Under the pieces are notes generated by a model. It searched no databases. It was given only the letters and a program-made list of their open reading frames with translations, and had not been told where the DNA came from. From contig JBGPIT010000088.1 of the NCBI GenBank assembly GCA_041485125.1, positions 1-14,406 of the forward strand: a DNA stretch of 14,406 nt, in the 5' to 3' direction. Each line of letters starts with the position of its first letter. The stretch's first letter is position 1. Positions 1 through 6,993 of the stretch are shown piece by piece. This stretch comes from JBGPIT01 sp041485125. GTDB lineage: Bacteria; Desulfobacterota; Binatia; UTPRO1. The translations under genes and the position numbers were made by a program.

Positions 1-790
1 ACTGATAACGCATACGAGAACTTCGAAAATCACTCCATATACCACTACTTCACGAACGGAGAGCTAACCTTCCTCGAAGGCACCGTCCTTCGGGAGGGCG
101 TCGAGGATGTCTGGGAGCGTCTCGAACGTGCCCTCCCGTCACGGCAGCGCCTGCGGCTCGCCAATCTCGCGCACAAGTTCTACGCCGTGCCGTTCGCGCC
201 GAAGGACTACCGCGCGCTCGACGATCTTCTCGACCGCCTGGTGCGCGCGTTGATCGATCAGCATCGGATGCGCATCGACTACGCGGGCGTGTCGGGCGAA
301 GGAAAAGTCCACGACTTCGACCCGTATACGCTCGTCGCCTACCGCGGTGGTCTCTACATCATCGGGTACAGTCATCTGTATCGCCGGATCATCTGGCTCG
401 CCGTGGAACGCATCCGGACGGCCGAGAAACTGGCAGCGCGGTTCGACTACCCGAAGCGCTACACGCCCGCGAAGTACACGGAGGGGATGTTCGGGATCAT
501 CGAAGGGCCGGAAACGCGCGTGGAGCTCCTACTCCTCAATCTCGAGACGGCGGCGTTTCTGTCCTCGCGGCGCATCCATCCAACGCAGCAGTTTCCCAAC
601 GCAGCAGTTTCGCCGCCAGCGCGACGGCACGACACGCCTCACCATGAAGGTCCGCGGCACGACGGAGCTCGCCAGCTGGATCCTGAGCCTCACGCCGTGG
701 GTAAAGGTGGTTCGCCCGGCCAGCTTGCGCGACGAGATTGCCGCGCGTCTTCAGGGCGGATCGACGCTCTACCAGCGAGTCGCGCGATGA
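1..790 (+). pseudogene. WYL-domain transcriptional regulator, 5'-partial and frameshifted by a 16-bp duplication
   Basis: The frame is open from base 1 and encodes the ligand-sensing part of a WYL regulator. A typical WYL core lies at about 250-480 (MRIDYAG, then DPYTLVAYRGGLYIIGYS, then IWLAVERIR). The N-terminal helix-turn-helix, expected for this family, must lie left of the window. After SSRRIHPTQQF the frame is lost at a perfect 16-bp tandem duplication. The second reading frame then encodes a textbook WYL C-terminal extension (DGTTRLTMKVRG, ELASWILSLTPWVKVVRPAS, LRDEIAARLQ) and stops at TGA 788-790. Deleting one copy joins the two halves exactly. WYL proteins are usually one-component regulators that bind nucleotides or nucleic acid; the target here cannot be read. 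It may be a true pseudogene, a slippage-switched gene, or an assembly error. The family call is strong. Confidence 0.88.
580..611. repeat. Perfect 16-bp tandem duplication (two copies)
   Basis: CCAACGCAGCAGTTTC occurs at 580-595 and again, identical and directly adjacent, at 596-611. The flanking bases do not extend the repeat. Sixteen is not a multiple of three, so the second copy shifts the WYL gene by +1. The single-copy sequence would read HPTQQFRRQRDGTT, which matches the family continuation. This is what replication slippage produces. Confidence 0.95.
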
Positions 791-1095
791 TGGCACCCTG
801 CGCGCGCGTGTTGGCTGCGGCCGTCCTCGCCGTCGTCGTCCTTGTGGCTGATCCCGTCCTTGGAGGCCGCCCGGTATCGTGTCGACCGAACATCTTCGGA
901 GGGGAAGACTGCACCGGACCAGATGGGCGCTCCTCGTCGCGCCCAAACATCTTCGGCGCGAGGGACTACGTTCTGCCGAACGGCACGCGGCTGTGGTCGC
1001 GCCCGAACATCTTCGGCGGAGAGGACTTCATCCGGCCGGACGGGACGCGCGTGACGTGTCGCCCGAACGTCTTCGGAGGACGCGATTGTGAGTAA
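787..1095 (+). CDS. Small secreted protein with four RPN(I/V)FGG repeats
   Basis: A 102-residue protein. Residues 1-26 are a signal peptide: a short basic start, a hydrophobic run of Ala, Val and Leu from about residue 8 to 21, and a likely cut after the GG pair near residue 27. The rest is four repeats of 19-20 residues starting at about 32, 51, 71 and 91, each with the core (C/S)RPN(I/V)FG(G/A)(E/R)D followed by a PDG or PNG turn. Repeats one and four carry paired cysteines (C32 and C42, C91 and C101) that could form disulfides after export; repeats two and three have Ser and Tyr or Phe there. ATG 787 overlaps the TGA of the unduplicated WYL frame as ATGA, suggesting translational coupling; a second ATG follows at 790. 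Because of the 16-bp duplication upstream, this frame is also continuous with the broken regulator. Function is unknown; a cell-surface or periplasmic beta-rich repeat protein is my guess. Confidence 0.72.
   Translation: MMAPCARVLAAAVLAVVVLVADPVLGGRPVSCRPNIFGGEDCTGPDGRSSSRPNIFGARDYVLPNGTRLWSRPNIFGGEDFIRPDGTRVTCRPNVFGGRDCE
1075..1080 (+). promoter_or_regulatory. Ribosome binding site for the GTG start at 1088
   Basis: GGAGGA sits 7 bases before GTG 1088. It is built from the Gly-Gly codons of the last RPNVFGG repeat of the upstream gene, so one stretch serves both as coding sequence and as a strong Shine-Dalgarno. It decides the start of the next gene. Confidence 0.75.
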
Positions 1096-1603
1096 GACAG
1101 CGATCTGCGCGGCAGCGGCGGCGTACTTGTTGATCGGGATCCCCGCGACGGCCGCGCGGCCAACCGGATCGGCACTTTGGGGCATCATCGCCAACGAGAC
1201 GCTCGACTGCGACAGCTGCGCACGCACGGTGAAGCTCGTCCGTGGCCGTACCGAGTTCCGTGACGACGGTGGCCTCTCCACGGTGGAGCTCGATCGGCGG
1301 ACGATCGCCACGGGAGACCTGAACGGTGACGGTGAGAGTGACGCGGCCGTCATTCTCCAACACTCGGGACCTGGGAGCGGGACTTTCTACAACCTCACCG
1401 TGATGACCAGGCATGGCCGCGACCTCCACTCCACGGCATCAGTGCTGCTGGGCGACCGCGTTCGTGTGCGGTCCTTGCGTATCGTCAAGGGCGAAGTCGT
1501 CGTCGAATTGACGGATCAAGGTCCGACGGACCCGATGTGCTGTCCCACGCGCGAGATGACGAACCGGTATCAGCTGGCTGGCAAGCGATTGGAAAAGAAG
1601 TAA
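1088..1603 (+). CDS. Secreted protein with a DxNxDG calcium-loop-like motif, function unknown
   Basis: A 171-residue protein starting at GTG with a strong ribosome binding site. Residues 1-23 look like a Sec signal peptide (SKTAICAAAAAYLLIGIPATAA, likely cut after TAA). The mature part has a CDSC pair (C41, C44), then GDLNGDGESDAAV at 76-88. That stretch resembles the Ca-binding loop of FG-GAP/VCBS or dockerin-type repeats, where D77, N79, D81 and D85 would be ligands. A beta-rich segment with GTFYNLTV and a late CCP (C151, C152) follow. Only one such loop is present, too little for a beta-propeller. It overlaps the RPNIFGG gene by 8 bases, so the two are surely co-translated and may work together outside the cytoplasm. 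Reading and export are fairly certain; the role is not known. Confidence 0.75.
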   Translation: MSKTAICAAAAAYLLIGIPATAARPTGSALWGIIANETLDCDSCARTVKLVRGRTEFRDDGGLSTVELDRRTIATGDLNGDGESDAAVILQHSGPGSGTFYNLTVMTRHGRDLHSTASVLLGDRVRVRSLRIVKGEVVVELTDQGPTDPMCCPTREMTNRYQLAGKRLEKK

Positions 1604-1649
1604 AGCCCACCCGTCGCGCGCGCTCGCGTTCCGCCCTCTCGCCGCGCAG

Positions 1650-1677
1650 GTGACAAGCACGACGCGCTCGCTATAGT
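1650..1677 (+). promoter_or_regulatory. Sigma70-type promoter directly before the methyltransferase
   Basis: GTGACA (1650-1655, five of six to TTGACA), a 16-base spacer, and TATAGT (1672-1677, five of six to TATAAT). A transcript would start near 1684, only a few bases before ATG 1689, leaving no room for a Shine-Dalgarno, so translation would be nearly leaderless. It lies in the 85-base gap after the previous gene. Confidence 0.55.
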
Positions 1678-1688
1678 CGAGCTGTCCC

Positions 1689-2732
1689 ATGCTCGACTCC
1701 GTTCGCCGTCAGATCGATCGCACTACCTATCGCGCGCAGCAGTGGTCGATCCTGATTCCGCTGGTCGTGATCCGGCGCGCCGTCGCCGCGCTCGGCCTCG
1801 CGCCGAACGGCGGCCCGCCCGATCCGAAGTCGGCCGCCGCGGTGCAGGCGCGCTACGCGGATCTCCTCGAGCGCGACCTCGCCAACGTCGAGGCGGGTCT
1901 CTATCCGCGCTCGCTGTTGTTCCAGATTCCCGTAGGGCAGTACGCGTGGGCGTTTCCGCGACTGCTCGCCGACGTCCCCTCGGTCCTGGCGCGCATGGCG
2001 CGCCAGGCGTACCGCGATCTTCCCGCCGACGTCGATCTCGCCCGCTACCCGAGCTACTTCCTGCGGAACTTTCACTGGCAGACCGACGGCTACTTGAGCC
2101 GGCGCTCGGCGGAGCTCTACGACGTCGCGGTCGAGCTGCTCTTCGGCGGCACCGCCGACGTCATGCGCCGCCAGGTGATCCCGCCGATCTCGCGCTTCCT
2201 CGCCGCCAACGACGAGCGCGCACCTCGGCTCCTCGACATCGCCTGCGGCACCGGACGAACATTGAGCCAGATCGCCGTGACGCATCCCGACCTGCGTCTC
2301 TACGGTCTCGATTTGAGCCCGTACTACTTGCAGGTCGCGCGCACCGTCCTCACCGGCGTGTCCGACGTCTCGCTCGTCGCCGAGAACGCCGAGCGCATGC
2401 CGTTTCGTGACGAGCACTTCTCGATCCTGACCAGCGTCTATCTCTTCCACGAGCTGCCGCGGCCGGCGCGACGCCGGGTGCTCGCCGAGGCGTACCGTAT
2501 TCTCCGACCGGGCGGCCTCTTCGTGATCGAGGACTCGGCCCAGCTCGCCGAGAGCGGTGAGCTCGCGTTCTTCCTCGGCCGCTTCGCCGCCGAGTTCCAC
2601 GAGCCCTTCTACAAGGACTACATCGAGGACGATCTCGCCGTGGCGCTCACCGACGTCGGGTTCGACGTCGAGTCGGTCGAGCCGCATTTCGTCTCGAAGG
2701 TTTTCGTCGCGCGCAAGCCCGACCACGCCTGA
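1689..2732 (+). CDS. Class I SAM-dependent methyltransferase (Methyltransf_11/25 type)
   Basis: 347 residues. The C-terminal half is a Rossmann methyltransferase: motif I LLDIACGTGRTL at 181-192 binds SAM, the acidic strand end is YGLDLSP at 205-211, AENAERMPFRDEHF at 231-244 covers motifs II and III, and ILRPGGLFVIED at 271-282 is the usual post-motif segment. The first 170 residues are an alpha-helical extension with aromatic stretches (YPSYFLRNFHWQ at 120-131). They are not typical of minimal UbiE-like enzymes and could bind the substrate, perhaps a lipid or quinone-like molecule. No membrane segment is clear. ATG 1689 was chosen because it follows the promoter directly. The next gene, an acyl-CoA synthetase, begins 73 bases downstream on the same strand. 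The substrate cannot be named. Confidence 0.88.
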   Translation: MLDSVRRQIDRTTYRAQQWSILIPLVVIRRAVAALGLAPNGGPPDPKSAAAVQARYADLLERDLANVEAGLYPRSLLFQIPVGQYAWAFPRLLADVPSVLARMARQAYRDLPADVDLARYPSYFLRNFHWQTDGYLSRRSAELYDVAVELLFGGTADVMRRQVIPPISRFLAANDERAPRLLDIACGTGRTLSQIAVTHPDLRLYGLDLSPYYLQVARTVLTGVSDVSLVAENAERMPFRDEHFSILTSVYLFHELPRPARRRVLAEAYRILRPGGLFVIEDSAQLAESGELAFFLGRFAAEFHEPFYKDYIEDDLAVALTDVGFDVESVEPHFVSKVFVARKPDHA

Positions 2733-2805
2733 GCCGCGTCGATTCCGGCGTTCCGGCGCTCCGCGCCTTTACTCCGCCATTGCGAGGCTGCTAACGCCTC
2801 GGCGC

Positions 2806-4368
2806 ATGCGGAACAACGTCGGCCTGATGCTCACCAAGCGCGCGTCGCTGAGCCCACGAATGGAGGCGATCGTCGAGGTCGAGGCGGGGCGTCGCTTCAC
2901 CTTCGCGGCGTTGAACGAGCGTGCCAACCGCACCGCGAACGCGCTCACGGCGCTCGGCGTGCGCAAGGGCGATCGCGTTGGGCTCCTGCTCATGAACTCG
3001 GTCGAGTTCGCCGAGGGCTTCTTCGCGCTCGCGAAGCTCGGCGCGATCGTCGTGCCGCTCAACTGTCGCCTGGTCGCGGACGAGCTGGCATTCATCCTCG
3101 CCGACAGCGGCGCGACGGTGCTGATCTACGGCGGTGATTTCCGCGGCACGGTCGCAGCGCTCGCGGAGCAGGCGCGCGGCGGCGGCGCCGCGTCGAAGAT
3201 CGCCGTGCGCGAGTGGCTGCACGTCGGTGCTGCCGACACACGCGACGCGTTCGCCCGCAGCTACGACGAGCTGCGCGACGCCGCGCCCGCGACCGAGCCC
3301 GAGATCGGCGCCGCCGACGAGGACGAGCTCTACATCATGTACACCTCGGGCACGACGGGACTTCCGAAGGGCGCCGTGCACACCCACAACTCGGTCCTGT
3401 GGGCGTGCTTCACGATCGGCATGACGGCCGACGTGCGCTACGGCGACCGCTACGTGGTCGTGCTGCCGCTCTTCCACGTCGGCGCGCTCACGCCGCTCAC
3501 CGGCAACGTCCACCGCGGCGTGACGACTATTCTACTACGAGCCTTCGATCCGGCGCGCATGTTCCAGACCATCCAGGACGAGCGCGCGACGATCCTGCTC
3601 GCCGTCCCGGCGATGCTGAACTTCATGCTGCAGCTGCCGGACCGCGCGCGCTACGACTGCTCGAGCTTGCGCTGGGTGATGAGCGGCGCCGCGCCCGTGC
3701 CGGTCACCTTGATCGAGTCGTACGCCAAGCTCGGGATCGAGGTGCACCAGATCTACGGCCTCACCGAGAGCTGCGGGCCGGCGTGTGTGGTGAGCCCCGA
3801 CGACGCGATCACGCGCGCGGGCTCGACCGGCAAGGCCTTCTTCCACACCGACGTGCGGGTGATCGATCAGCAGGGCGCCGACGTCGCGCCGGGCGCGCTC
3901 GGCGAGGTGATCGTGCGCGGCGCGCACATCATGAAAGGCTACTGGAACCGCCCGGAGGCGACCGCCGAGGCGATCCGCGACGGCTGGCTCTACACCGGCG
4001 ACCTCGCCATGGTCGACGAGGACGGCTTCGTCTACATCGCCGACCGCAAGAAGGACATGATCATCTCGGGCGGCGAGAACGTCTACCCGGCCGAGATCGA
4101 GAACGTGATCCTGTCGCACCCGCAGGTGCGCGAGGTCGCGGTGATCGGCCAGGCGAGCGCCAAGTGGGGCGAGTCGCCGCTCGCGATCGTCGTCAAGAAG
4201 GACGCGAGTCTCAGCGAGCGCGACGTGCTCGACCACTGCAACGGCAAGCTCGCCCGCTACAAGCTGCCGAAGAGCATCCGCTTCGTCGAGGAGATTCCGC
4301 GCAACCCGGCCGGGAAGATCTTGAAGCGCGTCTTGCGCGAGCGCTTTCCCGAACCGGCGCAGGACTGA
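2806..4368 (+). CDS. AMP-forming acyl-CoA synthetase (fatty-acid/aryl-CoA ligase type)
   Basis: 520 residues, a normal length for the FadD/MenE-like adenylate-forming family, which activates a carboxylic acid with ATP to acyl-AMP and then acyl-CoA. All core motifs are intact: P-loop YTSGTTGLPKG (179-189), VLPLFHVGAL (219-228), A5 YGLTES (317-322), A7 YTGDL (396-400), hinge and A8 DRKKDMIISGGENVYPAEIE (413-432), and A10 PRNPAGKILKR (498-508) with the predicted catalytic Lys504. The frame is open further upstream to 2557, inside the preceding gene, but ATG 2806 gives the family-like N-terminus; ATG 2827 is an alternative, and the ribosome binding site is weak for both. Five consecutive A/T-ending codons at 3526-3540 stand out. 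The serine hydrolase gene starts 11 bases after the stop, so the pair is probably one transcript. Chain length preference cannot be read. Confidence 0.93.
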   Translation: MRNNVGLMLTKRASLSPRMEAIVEVEAGRRFTFAALNERANRTANALTALGVRKGDRVGLLLMNSVEFAEGFFALAKLGAIVVPLNCRLVADELAFILADSGATVLIYGGDFRGTVAALAEQARGGGAASKIAVREWLHVGAADTRDAFARSYDELRDAAPATEPEIGAADEDELYIMYTSGTTGLPKGAVHTHNSVLWACFTIGMTADVRYGDRYVVVLPLFHVGALTPLTGNVHRGVTTILLRAFDPARMFQTIQDERATILLAVPAMLNFMLQLPDRARYDCSSLRWVMSGAAPVPVTLIESYAKLGIEVHQIYGLTESCGPACVVSPDDAITRAGSTGKAFFHTDVRVIDQQGADVAPGALGEVIVRGAHIMKGYWNRPEATAEAIRDGWLYTGDLAMVDEDGFVYIADRKKDMIISGGENVYPAEIENVILSHPQVREVAVIGQASAKWGESPLAIVVKKDASLSERDVLDHCNGKLARYKLPKSIRFVEEIPRNPAGKILKRVLRERFPEPAQD

Positions 4369-4379
4369 GAGAGATTGCC

Positions 4380-5564
4380 ATGGCGAGCACCGACTACCGT
4401 CTCGAGAGCGCCAGCCCCGCGGACGTCGGCATCGATCGGGCGCGCCTGGAGCGCGCCGACGCCGCGATCAAGCGTGACCTCGACGCCGAGCGCTACGACG
4501 GCGCGGCGCTGCTGGTCGCGCGCCACGGCAAGATCGTCCTGCACGAGGCCTACGGCTTCGCCGATCGCGGCGCGGGCCGCCGCGCGCGCACCGACGACGT
4601 CTTCTGCATCTTCTCGGTGACCAAGACGCTGACGTCGGGCGTGGTGCTGCAGTACGTCGATCGCGGCGAGCTCGCCCTCACCACGCAAGTCGCCGAGGTG
4701 ATCCCGGAGTTCGGCATCAAGGGCAAGCAGCGCATCACGGTCGGGCAGCTGCTGACTCACACCGGCGGAATGTCGGCGGGGATGCCGCCGATGCCCGTCG
4801 AGCTCGTCGGCAACCTCGAGGCGATGGTGGCCGCGATCTGCCAGCAGCCGCTCGAAGGTATGCCCGGGCAGGTCGTGAACTACAGCGCCGTCACCGCGCA
4901 CGCGATCCTCGCCGAGGTCGTGCGCCGGCTCGACGGCGGCAAGCGCCGCTTCCGCGACATTCTCGCGCAGGAGCTGCTCGAGCCGCTCGGCATGCACGAC
5001 ACCTCGCTCGGCGTGCGCGCCGATCTCGCCGCGCGCCGCGTGCCGGTGATCGTGCGCGACCGGAGCCCGGGCCTCTTCGACGCCGATCTGCTCGAGGCCT
5101 TCAACGTCCTCGTCACCGACGACACCGAGATTCCCGCCGGCGGCGGCTACTCGACCGTCGCCGATCTCTTCCGCTGGGCCGAGGCGCTCCGCGGCGGCGG
5201 CAAGCTCGGGTCGACGCGCGTCCTCTCGCCCGCGATCATCGCGCTCGCGACCCAGAATCACACCGGGCTTCGACCGAACAACCTGTGGAACTACGCCCGC
5301 GAGCTGCGCGGCTGGCCGGACTTCCCCGCCTACATCGGCCTCAGCTTCTTCCTCCGCGGCCAAGGCCTCTTCCCGACGCACTTCGGCATGACGGCGTCAC
5401 CCGCCACCTTCGGCGGCATCGGCGCAGGCTCGACGCTCTTCTGGGTCGACCCCGTGCGCGACCTGACGTTCGTGTGCCTGACGTCCGGTCTCCTCGAGGA
5501 GTCGCGCAGCTTCGATCGCTTCCAGCAGCTGTCGGATCTCGTGCTGTCGTCGGTCGTCGATTGA
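4380..5564 (+). CDS. Beta-lactamase-fold serine hydrolase/transacylase (class C, EstB/LovD-like)
   Basis: 394 residues, usual size for the Beta-lactamase (PF00144) esterase/transacylase family. The nucleophile motif SxxK is SVTK at 79-82 (S79, K82) in FCIFSVTKTLTSG. The second motif YxN is YSA at 168-170 (NYSAVTAHAIL), as in many esterase members. LLTHTGGMSAG (125-134), EPLGMHDTS (201-209) and GGGYSTVADLFRWAEAL (254-270) are family hallmarks, and GGIGAGSTLFWVDP (345-358) provides the third catalytic strand. There is no signal peptide, so it should be cytoplasmic. That argues against a penicillin-binding or antibiotic-resistance role and for ester hydrolysis or acyl transfer. It follows the acyl-CoA synthetase by 11 bases with a purine-rich AGAGAG before ATG 4380. 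An acyl-CoA-coupled role is inferred from context only. Confidence 0.9.
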   Translation: MASTDYRLESASPADVGIDRARLERADAAIKRDLDAERYDGAALLVARHGKIVLHEAYGFADRGAGRRARTDDVFCIFSVTKTLTSGVVLQYVDRGELALTTQVAEVIPEFGIKGKQRITVGQLLTHTGGMSAGMPPMPVELVGNLEAMVAAICQQPLEGMPGQVVNYSAVTAHAILAEVVRRLDGGKRRFRDILAQELLEPLGMHDTSLGVRADLAARRVPVIVRDRSPGLFDADLLEAFNVLVTDDTEIPAGGGYSTVADLFRWAEALRGGGKLGSTRVLSPAIIALATQNHTGLRPNNLWNYARELRGWPDFPAYIGLSFFLRGQGLFPTHFGMTASPATFGGIGAGSTLFWVDPVRDLTFVCLTSGLLEESRSFDRFQQLSDLVLSSVVD

Positions 5565-5781
5565 GCTGGTCGCGCCGCGCCGGCGTATCGCTGCCGACCT
5601 GGTGCAAACACGAGCTTTTTGCAGAAACCGCGCCGCGAAAACTGCGACGCTCGTCGCCGCGGTGCCGCCTGCCGGTGCTGGTCATTCCGGCGGCTATCGA
5701 TGAATGCTGGGCGGGCGCGGTCGTGCGGGCCTTGGCAATCGCGCGACCGCGCTGGCATGACGGTTGCACATAAGGCCCGCC
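5565..5781. other. Intergenic stretch between serine hydrolase and L,D-transpeptidase
   Basis: 217 bases with no convincing gene. The only structure noticed is an inverted repeat, TGCAAA (5603-5608) and TTTGCA (5618-5623), with a 9-base loop. It lies 38 bases after the hydrolase stop and is AT-rich in a GC-rich background. No T-tract follows, so a terminator role is weak; an operator is equally possible. CATAAG at 5769-5774 is a poor -10 candidate just before ATG 5782. Confidence 0.4.
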
Positions 5782-6972
5782 ATGACCCCTCCCCCATTTC
5801 GCTCGCGCTCCGCTTCGATCGTGCGGCTTGGCATCGCAGTCCTCATGACCGCCGGCGTGTTCGGAATCGGGTGCGCACCGGCGATTATCGAGTACGCGCC
5901 GCCGCGGCATGCGGCACGGGCGCCGGTCGATCGACCACCGATTCGCAAGGTCGCGGCGGGGCCGCGGCAGCTTCCGTGGGCGCGGAAAATCTCGATTGTG
6001 CAGGTGCGCGTGCCCGACGGCGTCGGCCTACCGACCATCGTCGGCCAACTGCAGCACTACAAGGTTGCAGGTGGCGAGTCGCTGCTGTCGATCGCACGCA
6101 AGACCGGCGTCGGCTTTCGCGAGCTCCGCGACAGCAACCCGGCAGTCGACGAGTGGGAGCCGAAGATCGGCACTGATCTACTGGTGCCGACGCGTTGGAT
6201 CTTGCCGCGCACCGACTCCTATCGCGGCTTGGTGATCAACGTTCCCGAGATGCGGCTCTTTATGTTTCCGAGCGACGCGTACCCGGGTGAGAACGTGCCG
6301 GTGCTCACGTGGCCGATCGGGATCGGCGCGGAGGAGGCGCCGAGCCCGATCGGACCGTTCAAGATCGCGTCGAAAGACGAGAACCCGACCTGGGTCGTCC
6401 CCGACTCGATCTATCGGACCATGGAGCACCCGCAGCACGTGGTGCCGCCCGGTCCGGACAACCCGCTCGGCGCGTATCGCATCCGCCTCGACAGGGATCT
6501 CTACGCGATCCACGGCACCAACGATCCCTGGACGGTCGGACGCCTCACCACCCACGGCTGCATCCGGCTCTATCCCGAGGACATCGAGATGCTCTACCCG
6601 CTCGTCGAGCGCGGGACACCCGGCGAGCTGCTCTACCAGCCCGTGAAGATCGGCGAGCGCAACGGCGACATCTACGTCGAGGTGCACAAGGACGTCTACC
6701 AGATGTATCCCGATCTCGAGCGCCACGCGTTCGACGAGGTCGCGCGCGCCGGCGTGCAATCGCGCGTGAACCCGACGCTGTTGAGCGCGGCCGTGAAGAC
6801 GAAGCTCGGGATCCCGGTGAACGTGTCGCGTGATCGGCTCGGCACTCTCACGACGGCGGGCGAGGCGCCGCGCGGCATCGACGACGCGGACGTGAAGCCG
6901 ATACGACCCGACGCGGACCGGGCGTCGTCACGCGAACCGATTCGGTCGTCGGGAGAGCGCGCCTCTCGCTGA
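5782..6972 (+). CDS. L,D-transpeptidase lipoprotein with LysM domain (YkuD family)
   Basis: 396 residues. Residues 1-30 form a lipoprotein signal with lipobox GIGC and lipidated Cys31. A LysM peptidoglycan-binding domain follows at about 91-136 (HYKVAGGESLLSIARKTG to LLVP). The YkuD catalytic domain runs from about 148 to 282: GLVINVPEMRLFMF, PIGIGAEEAPSPIGPFKI, YAIHGT (H244) and the signature TTHGCIRL with His258 and nucleophile Cys260. Enzymes of this type make 3-3 crosslinks in peptidoglycan or attach proteins to it in the periplasm; all catalytic residues are present. About 110 residues after 282 are not part of the known domains and end in a low-complexity Arg/Ser/Asp-rich tail. TTG 5764 would add six residues, but ATG 5782 gives the better signal peptide. 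It converges with the response regulator, 21 bases away. Confidence 0.93.
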   Translation: MTPPPFRSRSASIVRLGIAVLMTAGVFGIGCAPAIIEYAPPRHAARAPVDRPPIRKVAAGPRQLPWARKISIVQVRVPDGVGLPTIVGQLQHYKVAGGESLLSIARKTGVGFRELRDSNPAVDEWEPKIGTDLLVPTRWILPRTDSYRGLVINVPEMRLFMFPSDAYPGENVPVLTWPIGIGAEEAPSPIGPFKIASKDENPTWVVPDSIYRTMEHPQHVVPPGPDNPLGAYRIRLDRDLYAIHGTNDPWTVGRLTTHGCIRLYPEDIEMLYPLVERGTPGELLYQPVKIGERNGDIYVEVHKDVYQMYPDLERHAFDEVARAGVQSRVNPTLLSAAVKTKLGIPVNVSRDRLGTLTTAGEAPRGIDDADVKPIRPDADRASSREPIRSSGERASR

Positions 6973-6993
6973 CGGGCGGAGCGGCGCCGCCGG

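Noticed and set aside
1671..2726. A 351-codon antisense open frame over the methyltransferase
   Set aside because: Its composition (Glu, Arg, Val, Asp runs) is typical of antisense shadows, and the sense strand has clear methyltransferase motifs.
3213..4379. A long + strand open frame through the acyl-CoA synthetase, continuous with the serine hydrolase frame
   Set aside because: It is Arg/Ala-rich shadow translation in a GC-rich gene; the hydrolase family match starts at ATG 4380.
4380..5564. An antibiotic-resistance beta-lactamase or penicillin-binding protein
   Set aside because: There is no signal peptide, the second motif is YSA rather than YxN, and the context is acyl-CoA metabolism.
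5769..5774. CATAAG as a -10 element for the L,D-transpeptidase
   Set aside because: It is at the right place for a leaderless start, but no -35 is seen and the match is modest.
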